Shown one piece after another: positions 44,617-52,511 of a DNA stretch of 64,000 nt. Source of the stretch: an uncultured Prevotellaceae bacterium (GTDB lineage Bacteria > Bacteroidota > Bacteroidia > Bacteroidales > Muribaculaceae); NCBI GenBank assembly GCA_937898675.1, contig CALEJB010000058.1, positions 1 to 64,000 of the forward strand. The letters are read 5' to 3'. A program made the position numbers and the translations under genes. Each line of letters opens with the position of its first letter. Position 1 is the first letter of the stretch. Under the pieces are notes generated by a model. That model had not been told where the DNA came from. It did no database searches and was given only the letters and a program-made list of their open reading frames with translations.

Positions 44617-45321
44617 TCAATCTGTCGCGTCCAGGAATGCCTGGGCGGTGGCGATGTCGCCGGCATGGTCCACGTCCACGATTTTGTCGATGCTGTAGGC
44701 CTGCAGGCTGTGCCCGGCGGCGACGAGGGCGCGCTGGAAGTTGCGCATGCGGCTCACGCCTTGCCCGATGCACTCGTCGAGCACGGCAAAGGCCTTGTCG
44801 GTCATGGCATACACGCCGCCCGACACATAGCGCTCGCCGTCGGTCTGCTTGTCGTTGAAGGCGGTGATGTTCATCGCGTCATCGACGGCAACCCACAGGG
44901 GCTTCTCGTCATCGACAAATGGCGTGACGGCCCACATGCCGTCGTGCCGGGTGTCGGTCTCAAAGGCGTCGATATAGCCCTTGAAGTCCGGCTCGCGGAA
45001 GATGGTGTCCACCGTGGTCAGGCAGAATTTCCCCTTCGGAATCACGCGGCTCAGGTGCCACAGGCTGTGCATCGAGCTGGGCGTGGTCTTAACGACGAGG
45101 TTGAGGGGCACGGGCAGTTTCAGGCCCTCGAGATACTCGCGCACCTGGGTCATGTGCTCGTTGACGATGATGCTGATGCTCTCTGCATTGCAGCGCAGCA
45201 TGATGTGGATGAGGCGCCCAATCATGGGCTCGCCTTGCAGACGCACGAGGGGCTTGGGCAGCGCCACGCCTTCCTGTGCCAGTCGCGAGCCTTCGCCCGC
45301 AGCGATTATCGCGTAGTTCAT
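44617..45321 (-). CDS. Sugar/polyol-phosphate nucleotidyltransferase
   Basis: A 234-residue single-domain NTP_transferase. The GxGxR-type nucleotide loop AAGEGSRLAQEG is at about 7-18, followed by the lysine motif PKPLVRL, and FCLTTVDTIFREP carries the metal-binding Asp (about 102). The C-terminal part ends in IDKIVDVDHAGDIATA. It stands between a HAD phosphatase (24 bases) and the MIPS gene; that set matches inositol or other polyol-phosphate activation. A cytidylyltransferase acting on an inositol phosphate is a reasonable guess; a simple sugar-phosphate substrate is the alternative. Confidence 0.85.
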   Translation of the reverse strand: MNYAIIAAGEGSRLAQEGVALPKPLVRLQGEPMIGRLIHIMLRCNAESISIIVNEHMTQVREYLEGLKLPVPLNLVVKTTPSSMHSLWHLSRVIPKGKFCLTTVDTIFREPDFKGYIDAFETDTRHDGMWAVTPFVDDEKPLWVAVDDAMNITAFNDKQTDGERYVSGGVYAMTDKAFAVLDECIGQGVSRMRNFQRALVAAGHSLQAYSIDKIVDVDHAGDIATAQAFLDATD

Positions 45322-45345
45322 ATAATGGTGATGATGTCTTTGTGG

Positions 45346-46047
45346 TTACAGTTTGTCAATCCAGTCCAGCGCCTCGGTGACGCGGGTGATCATGTGGGGA
45401 TGGGTCTGTGCGTCCTCGTCGGCCGTCCAGCCCTTGCCCTTGAGCCACAGCACCTGGCATCCCAGCTGCTCGGCGGGCTGGATGTCCTTGCGCAGGCTGT
45501 CGCCCACTACGAGCACCTGCTCGGGAGGCAGCTCCAGCGCGTCAACGCCCAAGCGAAAGAGGGTGGGGTTGGGCTTGCGGATGCCCACCACGGCGCTCTC
45601 GATGATGCCCTTGAACATCTCGCGGATGCCGTAGTCGCGCAGCACCTCGTCGATGTTGCCGTAGAAGTTGCTCACGAGCATCATCGGGTAACGCTCGCGC
45701 AGCGTCTGCAGCATGGGGCGCGCCTCGTCGATGCACGAGCGGGCAGCGTTGTCGCAGTAGCCGGCGATGGTGTCAGTCCAGCGGCGCCGGGTGGCCTCGT
45801 CGGGCTGTTCGGGCAGGTAGGATATCTCGAGTTCAACCTTCTTGCGCAGCAGCGTGCCAAAGTTGTCCTGCGGCAGGATGATGCGCTCGCGGGCAAGGGC
45901 GCGCTCGCCCTCGACATAGGCGGCGCGAAAGGTCTCCTTGTCGATGGGGACGCCCGCCTGACGGTATCCCTGCCACAGCACCTCGCTCCAGTGCACGCCG
46001 CGGCTGTCAAGGGTGCCGCCGTAGTCAAAGATGATTCCTTTAATCAT
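45346..46047 (-). CDS. HAD-superfamily phosphatase
   Basis: A 233-residue HAD-type hydrolase. Motif I IIFDYGGTLDSRG carries the catalytic Asp (about 8), LVSNFYGN is motif II, the lysine of KPNPTLF (about 158) is motif III, and VGDSLRKDI (about 181) is motif IV. The four-helix cap is of the C1 type. The substrate is likely a small phosphate ester. It is 22 bases after pdxA and 24 before the nucleotidyltransferase. Confidence 0.9.
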   Translation of the reverse strand: MIKGIIFDYGGTLDSRGVHWSEVLWQGYRQAGVPIDKETFRAAYVEGERALARERIILPQDNFGTLLRKKVELEISYLPEQPDEATRRRWTDTIAGYCDNAARSCIDEARPMLQTLRERYPMMLVSNFYGNIDEVLRDYGIREMFKGIIESAVVGIRKPNPTLFRLGVDALELPPEQVLVVGDSLRKDIQPAEQLGCQVLWLKGKGWTADEDAQTHPHMITRVTEALDWIDKL

Positions 46048-46069
46048 GATATGCTTGCGGTGGGTTGCG

Positions 46070-47182
46070 TCAGTCCTTCTCGCCCTTGGTGAGGTCGAGC
46101 TTCACATTGTCGCGTCCGCGGTCCTGGAACAGCTTGGGCAGCGGGTTCTGGCGCGGCTCGTCATATTGGATACGGTTGCGGTGCACGTCGATGGCGGTGT
46201 AGATGGCATGGCGCAGCGACGCCTCGTTGGCGATGTTCTGGCCGGCGATGTCATAGCCCGTGCCGTGGTCGGGGCTGGTGCGCACGACGGGCAGGCCGGC
46301 GGTGAAGTTTACGCCTTCGTCCATGGCGATGGTCTTGAATGGTGCAAGGCCCTGGTCGTGGTACATGGCGAGCACGCCGTCAAAGCGGCGGTACTGGCGG
46401 TTGCCAAAGAATCCGTCGGCGGCAAACGGGCCAAAGCACTGCACGCCTTCCTCGTCGAGCGACTGCTGCATGGCGGGCTTGATGATTTCGTTCTCCTCCT
46501 TGCCCAGCAGGCCGTTCTCGCCCGCGTGGGGATTGAGCGACAGCACGGCGATGCGCGGGCAGTCGATGTCAAAGTCGCGCTTGAGCGACGCGTTGAACAG
46601 GCGCAGCCGCTCGCGGATGCCCTCGGCGGTGAGGGCGGCGGGAACCTGCGCTACAGGCAGGTGGGTGGTGGCAAGCGCGATGCGCAGGCTGTCGGTGCAC
46701 AGTATCATCAGCGCCTTGCCGCCCTCGCCTGCGGCACTTTCCAGATACTCGGTGTGGCCGGGGAAGTGGAACTGGTCGCTCTGGATGTTTTCCTTGCTGA
46801 TGGGTGCCGTCACCAGGACGTCGATAATGCCCGCCTTGAGGTCGCGCACGGCGGCTTCGAGCGCCATAAAGGCGGCCATGCCGGCCTGTTTGCTGGGTTG
46901 CCCCAGTTCCACCTTGATGTCCTGGCTGATGCACTCCACCAGGTTGGGCATGTTGTCCTTGATGCGGGCGGCATCGTTGGTGTGGTTGATTTGGAAACTG
47001 GGCATGTCCAGCGCATTGCGGTGGTAACTGACGATTTTGCTCGAGCCGTAGATGACGGGAATGCAGATGTCCATCATGTCGGGCACGCCGACGGCTTTCA
47101 GGATGACTTCGATGCCAATGCCGTTGGTGTCACCCATGGTGATGCCCACCTTCAGGCGCTGGCGCTTATTGTTTTCACTCAT
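46070..47182 (-). CDS. pdxA: 4-hydroxythreonine-4-phosphate dehydrogenase
   Basis: A 370-residue NAD-dependent oxidative decarboxylase of the pyridoxal-phosphate (DXP-dependent) pathway. Family motifs: VGITMGDTNGIGIEVILKAV (about 12-31), VTAPISKENIQSDQFHFPGH (about 141-160) with its conserved His, SLNPHAGENG (about 224-233), YHDQGLAPFKTI (about 286-297) and RTSPDHGTGYDIAG with two metal-binding His (about 312-325). The start MSENNKRQ at 47182 fits the consensus promoter just upstream; a longer ATG frame at 47233 is less likely because it would lie upstream of that promoter. Confidence 0.95.
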   Translation of the reverse strand: MSENNKRQRLKVGITMGDTNGIGIEVILKAVGVPDMMDICIPVIYGSSKIVSYHRNALDMPSFQINHTNDAARIKDNMPNLVECISQDIKVELGQPSKQAGMAAFMALEAAVRDLKAGIIDVLVTAPISKENIQSDQFHFPGHTEYLESAAGEGGKALMILCTDSLRIALATTHLPVAQVPAALTAEGIRERLRLFNASLKRDFDIDCPRIAVLSLNPHAGENGLLGKEENEIIKPAMQQSLDEEGVQCFGPFAADGFFGNRQYRRFDGVLAMYHDQGLAPFKTIAMDEGVNFTAGLPVVRTSPDHGTGYDIAGQNIANEASLRHAIYTAIDVHRNRIQYDEPRQNPLPKLFQDRGRDNVKLDLTKGEKD

Positions 47183-47221
47183 TGTTCTCTTCTTTTTATA
47201 AAATGTTAGCGTTTGAAACGA

Positions 47222-47252
47222 CAAAGGTAACACAAAAAACTTGAACAGGCAA
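47222..47252 (-). promoter_or_regulatory. Consensus promoter for pdxA
   Basis: Minus-strand TTG (47252-47250), a 20-base spacer and TACCTTTG (47229-47222) match the -33/-7 consensus. Confidence 0.7.
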
Positions 47253-47271
47253 CATGTCGGTCATGAAAACA

Positions 47272-47304
47272 ATCCGAGACGCCCTGTCATGGGGCGCCTC
47301 GGAT
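47272..47304 (-). terminator. Hairpin terminator for the DUF2442 gene
   Basis: A 13-bp stem with one mismatch (ATCCGAGACGCCC paired with GGGCGCCTCGGAT) lies 44 bases past the DUF2442 stop and is followed on the minus strand by a T-rich stretch (TTGTTTT). Confidence 0.65.
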
Positions 47305-47347
47305 GATGTGGAGCGACCAGGACCGGAATAATTTGTCTCGGTTGGTC

Positions 47348-47581
47348 CTACAGGGTTTGTCCGATGTCGTATAGAAACTCGGGCGCCAGGTCGGCGCCGT
47401 TGGCCCATTTAATGGTGCATCCATTGAGACTGAACTGGGTGAACTTGTTCAAATCCTGCAGTTCACCTAAAATCCCGCCTGTGAGAAAAGGCCTCAAATC
47501 GGCCATTTTGCGGGTGCCGTCATTAAATAATATCAACAACTTGTAATCGTTCACATAGGCAACATCTAATACTCTTATCAT
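47348..47581 (-). CDS. DUF2442 domain protein
   Basis: A 77-residue protein that is all DUF2442: IRVLDVAYVNDYKLLILFND, then RKMADLRPFL, then ANGADLAPEFLYDIG. DUF2442 proteins often form two-gene modules with DUF4160 RelE-like proteins and have been suggested as antitoxins; no DUF4160 partner is seen on either side here, so it is a lone copy. The start is ATG 47581, which has a good Shine-Dalgarno GGAGG nine bases upstream; a TTG 15 bases further upstream is the alternative. Confidence 0.8.
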   Translation of the reverse strand: MIRVLDVAYVNDYKLLILFNDGTRKMADLRPFLTGGILGELQDLNKFTQFSLNGCTIKWANGADLAPEFLYDIGQTL

Positions 47582-47652
47582 AGCAGTGTCCTCCAAATAA
47601 TATTACTAAAGTTCAATACCACAGGGTCTTTTTTCCCTTTGGGTTTTCTGTG

Positions 47653-47660
47653 CAAAGTTA
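47653..47660 (-). promoter_or_regulatory. -7 element for the DUF2442 gene
   Basis: Minus-strand TAACTTTG matches TAnnTTTG; no -33 box at the right distance. Leader about 65 nt. Confidence 0.5.
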
Positions 47661-48186
47661 CACATTAAATTTGAATAACCTCATGCTGTTTGCAAAATGT
47701 TGCTTTTGTGGCTGATTTTGTCATTGTAATGATGTCGCAAGGCAATCCGAGGTGCCATCGTGGCACCTGCGGCAAGTGCTATCGAATAAGCGGTGGAATT
47801 TATGAAATTGTAACCATTTTTTTTTGACAAATTCTTTGGATTTGTCACATGCTTTTTGCGATGGTTTCAGACAGTGATTGGGTCCCTGGATTGTGTGAGG
47901 AAAATGCCCGAAATCTTCGATGAAACCGCGTGTTTTTGTTTTTATGGGTGGTGGTTATCCACTTGTGCCATCGACACTTGTACGGTATGTTTTTTCCTGT
48001 TGCCGTCCACTTGCGCCGCATGTGGTTGGGGCCTGTTATCTTGCATAAATTTCCGAATTTCAACTTACAGATTGAAACCATCGGGCAGACTCCGTTATTA
48101 GGGGGCTTGTTGCGCCGTAATCGTGGCGAAGTGTGTTATTTTTTTGACAAATTTATCACAACCCGTTCGATTTTGGCCTGCAATTG

Positions 48187-48217
48187 TTGTATGAGTCGTA
48201 AAAAAAACTTAATTTTG
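48187..48217 (+). promoter_or_regulatory. Consensus promoter of the exopolysaccharide operon
   Basis: TTG at 48187-48189, a 20-base spacer and TAATTTTG at 48210-48217 match the -33/-7 consensus. The first gene starts at 48439, so the leader is about 215 nt, long enough for attenuation or antitermination control. Confidence 0.7.
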
Positions 48218-48438
48218 CGCTTTGAATGTTGGCGCGCTACGCGCATGCGTTATATGATGTGCAATGCCGGCATTTAATATACGACAGGTAACCTGCTGAT
48301 AATGACTACTGCGACAGTGTCCACGGCTTTACCCGTTTCACGATGGTCCGCCAGCCCCTCAGGGGTCGGTGTCCCCCGCTTTTTGTCGTTATGTGGACGT
48401 TTGTCCGGTGGGTTTCCCCACTTTTACTTGAATATTTC

Positions 48439-49515
48439 ATGCGAATAGGAATAGTCACACAGCCGCTGGAGATGAACTACGGCGGCATTATACAGAACTG
48501 GGCGCTGCAGCAGGCCCTCAAGCAACTGGGCCATGACCCCGTCACGCTGGACGCTTTCCAAAAGTTCTCCACGCCCCACTATGTGTTCAACTGCTGCCGC
48601 ACCCTGCTGCGTCGCGCGTGCGGCAAGAAGGCTTCGTTCCCGCAACGCTATCACGGCGCTTTGCGCTGGAGGCTCACGGGCGAGTTCATCGAGGAGCACA
48701 TCGCCACCACCCGTGTGATGTGGGACTATGAGCGCAGCGCGGTCAAGCGCTATGGCCTTGAGGGCATTGTCGTGGGCAGTGACCAGGTGTGGCGCGCGGC
48801 CTACAACGGCACCCACATCGCCGACATGTTCCTCAAGTTTGCCCAGGGGCTGCCGCTCAGGCGAGTGGCCTATGCCGCCTCGTTCGGCGTTGACAACTGG
48901 GAGTACACTCCCGAGCAGGAGTCCCAGTGCGTGCCCCTGGCCCGGCAGTTTGACGCCATCTCGGTGCGCGAGTCGAGCGGTGTCGCCCTGTGCCGCGACC
49001 ACTTGGGCATGGAGGCGCAGCATGTGCTCGACCCCACCATGCTGCTCACGGCCGGGGACTACGGGCCTATTATTGACCCGGACTGGGACTGCAGCGAGCC
49101 TTATCTTGCGGTCTATTGCCTGGATGTCACCGATGCCAAGCGGGCGTTTTTCAACCACCTGGCTGCCGACCGTGGCCTCAAGGTGCGCTATTTCTCGGCA
49201 GGGTGGGGCGGCCGCCTCACCGTAGGGCAGTGGCTCGCCATGATCAGCAACGCCGCGATGGTGGTCACCGACTCCTTCCACGGCACCGTGTTCAGCATAT
49301 TGTTTGGCCGTGAGTTCTACTCGCTGTGCAACCACAAGCGCGGCAACACCCGCATTGCCGGCCTGCTGGGCCTGCTGGGCCTGGACAGCCGGCTGGTGTC
49401 GGATACCGAGCCTGCTGAGCCTGCCATCAAGGAAATCAACTGGGAGCAAGTCTATTCCAGACTGGCCGCCAAGCGAGGTGAGAGCATTAATTTCTTGTCC
49501 GCAAACCTGAAATAA
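48439..49515 (+). CDS. Polysaccharide pyruvyl transferase family protein
   Basis: A 358-residue protein with the PS_pyruv_trans fold. The family start TQPLEMNYGGIIQNWALQQA is at about 6-25; VVGSDQVWRAAYNG (about 112-125), YAASFGVDNWEYTPEQES and VTDSFHGTVFSILFGREF (about 274-291) are typical. Members transfer pyruvate from phosphoenolpyruvate to sugar residues as ketals or act in related steps; the acceptor here is unknown. It is the first gene of the exopolysaccharide operon, 10 bases before the nucleotidyltransferase. The start is the ATG followed by RIGIVTQ, since the upstream in-frame extension has no family similarity. Confidence 0.88.
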   Translation: MRIGIVTQPLEMNYGGIIQNWALQQALKQLGHDPVTLDAFQKFSTPHYVFNCCRTLLRRACGKKASFPQRYHGALRWRLTGEFIEEHIATTRVMWDYERSAVKRYGLEGIVVGSDQVWRAAYNGTHIADMFLKFAQGLPLRRVAYAASFGVDNWEYTPEQESQCVPLARQFDAISVRESSGVALCRDHLGMEAQHVLDPTMLLTAGDYGPIIDPDWDCSEPYLAVYCLDVTDAKRAFFNHLAADRGLKVRYFSAGWGGRLTVGQWLAMISNAAMVVTDSFHGTVFSILFGREFYSLCNHKRGNTRIAGLLGLLGLDSRLVSDTEPAEPAIKEINWEQVYSRLAAKRGESINFLSANLK

Positions 49516-49525
49516 TCCACAATAT

Positions 49526-50266
49526 ATGCGACCATTACACATCATCATGCCCATGGCTGGCGAGGGCTCTCGCTTTGCCAAGGCGGGCTGGACCACTCCC
49601 AAGCCGCTCATTGAACTGCGCGGCGTGCCGTTGTTCCAGCGCGCCATTGGCAGCGTTGCCATCGAGGGCGCTGACATGAAATACAGCTTCATCGTCCGTC
49701 AGGAACACATCGACAACCAGCACATCGACCAGTTGATCAAGGCGTTGGAGCCCCAGGCACGCATCTTCTCGGTGCTCAAGACCACGCGCGGCGCGGTGGA
49801 AACCTGCCTGGTGGCCGAGGAGGCTATCGGCGACGACGATGCCGTGGTGGTGATGGACTGTGACCTGGAGTTCCGTAGCCAGCGATACAACGAACTGGTG
49901 GCCCAGGCGCTGTCGCTGCCCGCGGCCGATGCCGACGGCGGCGCGCTGGTGTCGTTTGAGTCCGAGAATCCGCGGTACAGTTTTGCCCAGGTTGACGCTG
50001 AGGGCCGTGTGCTGCGCACCGCCGAGAAGGAGCCTATCTCCAGCCACGCCCTGTGCGGCGCCTACTTCTTTGGCAGTGGCAAGGACTTTAAGCGCATCGC
50101 CCATCGCCTGCTCGATGACGGCACATGCACCAAGCCCGAGTTCTATGTGTCGCTGCTCTACAACTACCTGCTGGCCGAGGGCAAAACCGTGCGCCTGGCG
50201 ACCATGGAGGAATATCACTCCTATGGCACGCCCGAGGAATTCTTGCAGGCCCAGGGGGAGGAGTAA
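49526..50266 (+). CDS. Nucleotidyltransferase (LicC-like)
   Basis: A 246-residue single-domain nucleotidyltransferase. MPMAGEGSRFAKAGWTTPKP carries the nucleotide-binding Gly/Arg and lysine motifs (about 8-27); VVMDCDLEFRSQ carries the Asp for metal binding (about 110). The length and shape match CTP/NTP-dependent transferases of polyol phosphates and choline phosphate (LicC class) as well as simple sugar-phosphate transferases. It stands at the head of a tight set: HAD phosphatase 22 bases later, kinase 27 bases after that, then a second nucleotidyltransferase-like gene. Confidence 0.85.
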   Translation: MRPLHIIMPMAGEGSRFAKAGWTTPKPLIELRGVPLFQRAIGSVAIEGADMKYSFIVRQEHIDNQHIDQLIKALEPQARIFSVLKTTRGAVETCLVAEEAIGDDDAVVVMDCDLEFRSQRYNELVAQALSLPAADADGGALVSFESENPRYSFAQVDAEGRVLRTAEKEPISSHALCGAYFFGSGKDFKRIAHRLLDDGTCTKPEFYVSLLYNYLLAEGKTVRLATMEEYHSYGTPEEFLQAQGEE

Positions 50267-50288
50267 CCCGAAGATTATCAGTAACGAT

Positions 50289-50843
50289 ATGGAAATCAAA
50301 TTGTTAATTACCGACTTTGACGGCACGCTCGTCGATACCTTCCAGGCCAACTATCACGCCTATCGCGACGCGTTTGCCCAGGTGGGGCTGTCGCTCAGCG
50401 AGGAGCAGTACCGCGAGTGCTACGGCCTCAGGTTTGACGGCTTCATGGCCAAGATGGGCATCACCGATGCCGAGGTGAGCCAGCGCATACGCGCCATCAA
50501 GGGCGAGCGCTACCCGAGCCACTTTGGTCTGCTGCATGCCAACCAGCCGTTGATTGAGTTCATCAGGATGTTCCGCCGCGGCGGGGGCAAGACCGCTGTC
50601 GCCTCGACGGCGCGCCGCAAGAATCTTACCAACGCGCTGACGCACATCGGCGTTGCCGAGGATTTTGACCTGATACTGGCGGGCGAGGATGTAACGCACG
50701 GCAAGCCGTCGCCCGAGATATACGTCACCGTGATGGAGCGCATGGGCGTCACGCCCGGCGAGACGCTCGTGTTTGAAGATTCGCCAGTGGGCCTCGAGGC
50801 CGCCCGTGCCGCAGGCACCCGCTATGTAAAAATAACACTCTAA
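50289..50843 (+). CDS. HAD-superfamily phosphatase (beta-phosphoglucomutase-like)
   Basis: A 184-residue HAD hydrolase. LLITDFDGTLVDT (about 5-17) is motif I with both Asp residues, AVASTARR is motif II, GKPSPEIYV carries the motif III lysine, and FEDSPVGLEAARAAG is motif IV. The C1 helical cap is short. Its small size and place inside the cassette suggest a specific phosphate ester from the kinase/nucleotidyltransferase pathway, not a general role. Confidence 0.88.
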   Translation: MEIKLLITDFDGTLVDTFQANYHAYRDAFAQVGLSLSEEQYRECYGLRFDGFMAKMGITDAEVSQRIRAIKGERYPSHFGLLHANQPLIEFIRMFRRGGGKTAVASTARRKNLTNALTHIGVAEDFDLILAGEDVTHGKPSPEIYVTVMERMGVTPGETLVFEDSPVGLEAARAAGTRYVKITL

Positions 50844-50870
50844 TAACCATAAAACGACACTGTTACGACT

Positions 50871-51755
50871 ATGAAACTTGACATCCAAGGCCATTCGGGA
50901 TGCGACATCGCCATTGTCACCGAGGACAACGAGCTGCGCATCCACAAGAGCACCCACGACGCCGGATATGTGCCGCGTCTCGTGAACCAGGCCAACAAAC
51001 AGATTGCGGCTGCCAAGCCGGAGTACCAGCACATCCGCGTGCCCAAGATTTTTGAGGTGACGCAGAGCGACACCGAGGCCACCATCAAGATGGAGTATGT
51101 TTACTCCAAGAACTATGTTGAGTATTTTGAGTGCGCCGGATTTGAGCAGATCAATTACCTCATTGGGGCGCTCAAATATTTCCTCGACCTGGAAATTGCC
51201 GGCTCGACGATGCAGACCGTGCCTTCGGCCATCCTCACCGACAAGATGGCCGACGTGGCCCGCAAGTGCGCTAAGAATCTCCATCTCAAGGACGATGCCG
51301 AGGCCCAGGAACTGGTGCGCCGCTCGAGCGAGGTGATGGATGCCGTGGGCGACATGACCATGCCTGTGGGCCTGTGCCATGGCGACCTGACCTTCAGCAA
51401 CATCCTGTTCAACGGCAACAACTATTACCTCATTGATTTCCTCGACTCGTTCATCGAGTCACCGCTGCTCGATATCGTCAAGATACGCCAGGATACGGCC
51501 TACCTGTGGTCCACGCTGATGTACAACAAGCCCTTTGACAAGGTGCGTCTGTCCATCATCAGCGAGAAGATCGACCAGGCCATCGATGAGTATTTCACCG
51601 GCCGGCACGAGTGGTACCGCAACTACTATATGCCCTTGCAACTGATGAACTTCCTGCGTATCCTGCAGTATGGCCATGACGACAAGGTCATTGCCTACCT
51701 CAAGCGCGTCATTGCAGGCCAGCTTGCTGAAATAAACAACCTTAAAAAATCCTGA
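50871..51755 (+). CDS. Aminoglycoside phosphotransferase/choline kinase-like protein
   Basis: A 294-residue protein kinase-like fold. GLCHGDLTFSNILFNGNNYY (about 164-183) is the HGDxxxxN catalytic loop and YLIDFLDSF the metal-binding Asp; the N-lobe keeps a nucleotide-binding strand region with an IHKST lysine but only a weak Gly loop. Relatives phosphorylate small alcohols or amino-alcohols (choline, ethanolamine, sugars). Four bases separate it from the next gene. Confidence 0.82.
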   Translation: MKLDIQGHSGCDIAIVTEDNELRIHKSTHDAGYVPRLVNQANKQIAAAKPEYQHIRVPKIFEVTQSDTEATIKMEYVYSKNYVEYFECAGFEQINYLIGALKYFLDLEIAGSTMQTVPSAILTDKMADVARKCAKNLHLKDDAEAQELVRRSSEVMDAVGDMTMPVGLCHGDLTFSNILFNGNNYYLIDFLDSFIESPLLDIVKIRQDTAYLWSTLMYNKPFDKVRLSIISEKIDQAIDEYFTGRHEWYRNYYMPLQLMNFLRILQYGHDDKVIAYLKRVIAGQLAEINNLKKS

Positions 51756-51759
51756 TGCT

Positions 51760-52449
51760 ATGATGACCATTATTGTTCCCATTGCGGCCGACAAGCCCGA
51801 ATATGTCCACAAACTGCCTCAGCCCTTCTCGTTTGATGAGCAGGGCAACATGTATTGCGTCAAGGCCATCACCGGTCTGCCGCTGGATGAGGTGAGCGAC
51901 ATCTATTTTGTTATCCTGCGCTCGCACGACGAGCGTTTCATGCTCAGCGAGCAGTTGTCATTGCAGTTCCGCCGCCACGGCATTACCGACAAGGCCCATG
52001 TGACCGTGCTCGACACGCCCACCTCGTGCCAGGCCGAGACGGTGGCGCGCGCTATCGAGATGAATAAAGTGCAAGGCACCGTGTTCCTCAAGGATGCCGA
52101 TTGCTACTTCACCACCGATGAGATTCTGCCGCAGAACGGCGTTGCCATCTATGCGCTTGAGAACCTGCCCGTCGTGGACCCGCAGCACAAGAGTTATGTC
52201 GCCGTTGACGACATGTTCTATGTCACCAACATCATCGAGAAGCGCGTGGTGAGCCGATTTTTCAGCGCCGGTGGCTACTGCTTTGCCGATGCGGCCGAGT
52301 TTTGCCGCTACTATGAGCGCCTCAAGGATTGCTCACCGCTGTATATTTCGCACATCATTTACTTGATGCTGCTCGACAAGAAAAATTTCCGTCCCATCCA
52401 GATTGATGACTATCAGGACTGGGGCGTCATCAAGAGTTTGAACCGATAA
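51760..52449 (+). CDS. Divergent nucleotidyltransferase-like protein
   Basis: A 229-residue protein with a nucleotidyltransferase-like Rossmann layout: an N-terminal strand (MTIIVPIAAD), a central VFLKDADCYFTTDEI segment (about 108-122) that resembles the metal-site strand, and a late YISHIIYLMLL helix. The GxGxR nucleotide loop is missing, so it may bind but not transfer nucleotides, act with the intact enzyme at 49526, or have another activity. It begins 4 bases after the kinase gene. Confidence 0.6.
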   Translation: MMTIIVPIAADKPEYVHKLPQPFSFDEQGNMYCVKAITGLPLDEVSDIYFVILRSHDERFMLSEQLSLQFRRHGITDKAHVTVLDTPTSCQAETVARAIEMNKVQGTVFLKDADCYFTTDEILPQNGVAIYALENLPVVDPQHKSYVAVDDMFYVTNIIEKRVVSRFFSAGGYCFADAAEFCRYYERLKDCSPLYISHIIYLMLLDKKNFRPIQIDDYQDWGVIKSLNR

Positions 52450-52511
52450 TTTTCATCTGCCGCCGTTCCCGTTGCGGGACGCGGCGGAGAAAACCTCACA
52501 AAAATTGACCA

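Larger units (their letters stand above)
47582..48438. other. Gene-poor region upstream of the exopolysaccharide operon
   Basis: 857 bases without a supported gene. It contains the DUF2442 promoter, a consensus plus-strand promoter (48187-48217), a short palindrome CAGGTAACCTG near 48280 and a plus-strand leader of about 215 nt before the first exopolysaccharide gene. Confidence 0.5.

Noticed and set aside
47348..47581. DUF2442 gene considered as half of a toxin-antitoxin pair
   Set aside because: No DUF4160 or other toxin-like gene is adjacent on either side.
47845..48081. Small minus-strand frame of 78 codons in the gene-poor region
   Set aside because: No ribosome-binding site, promoter or recognisable domain; overlaps other small frames in AT-rich sequence.
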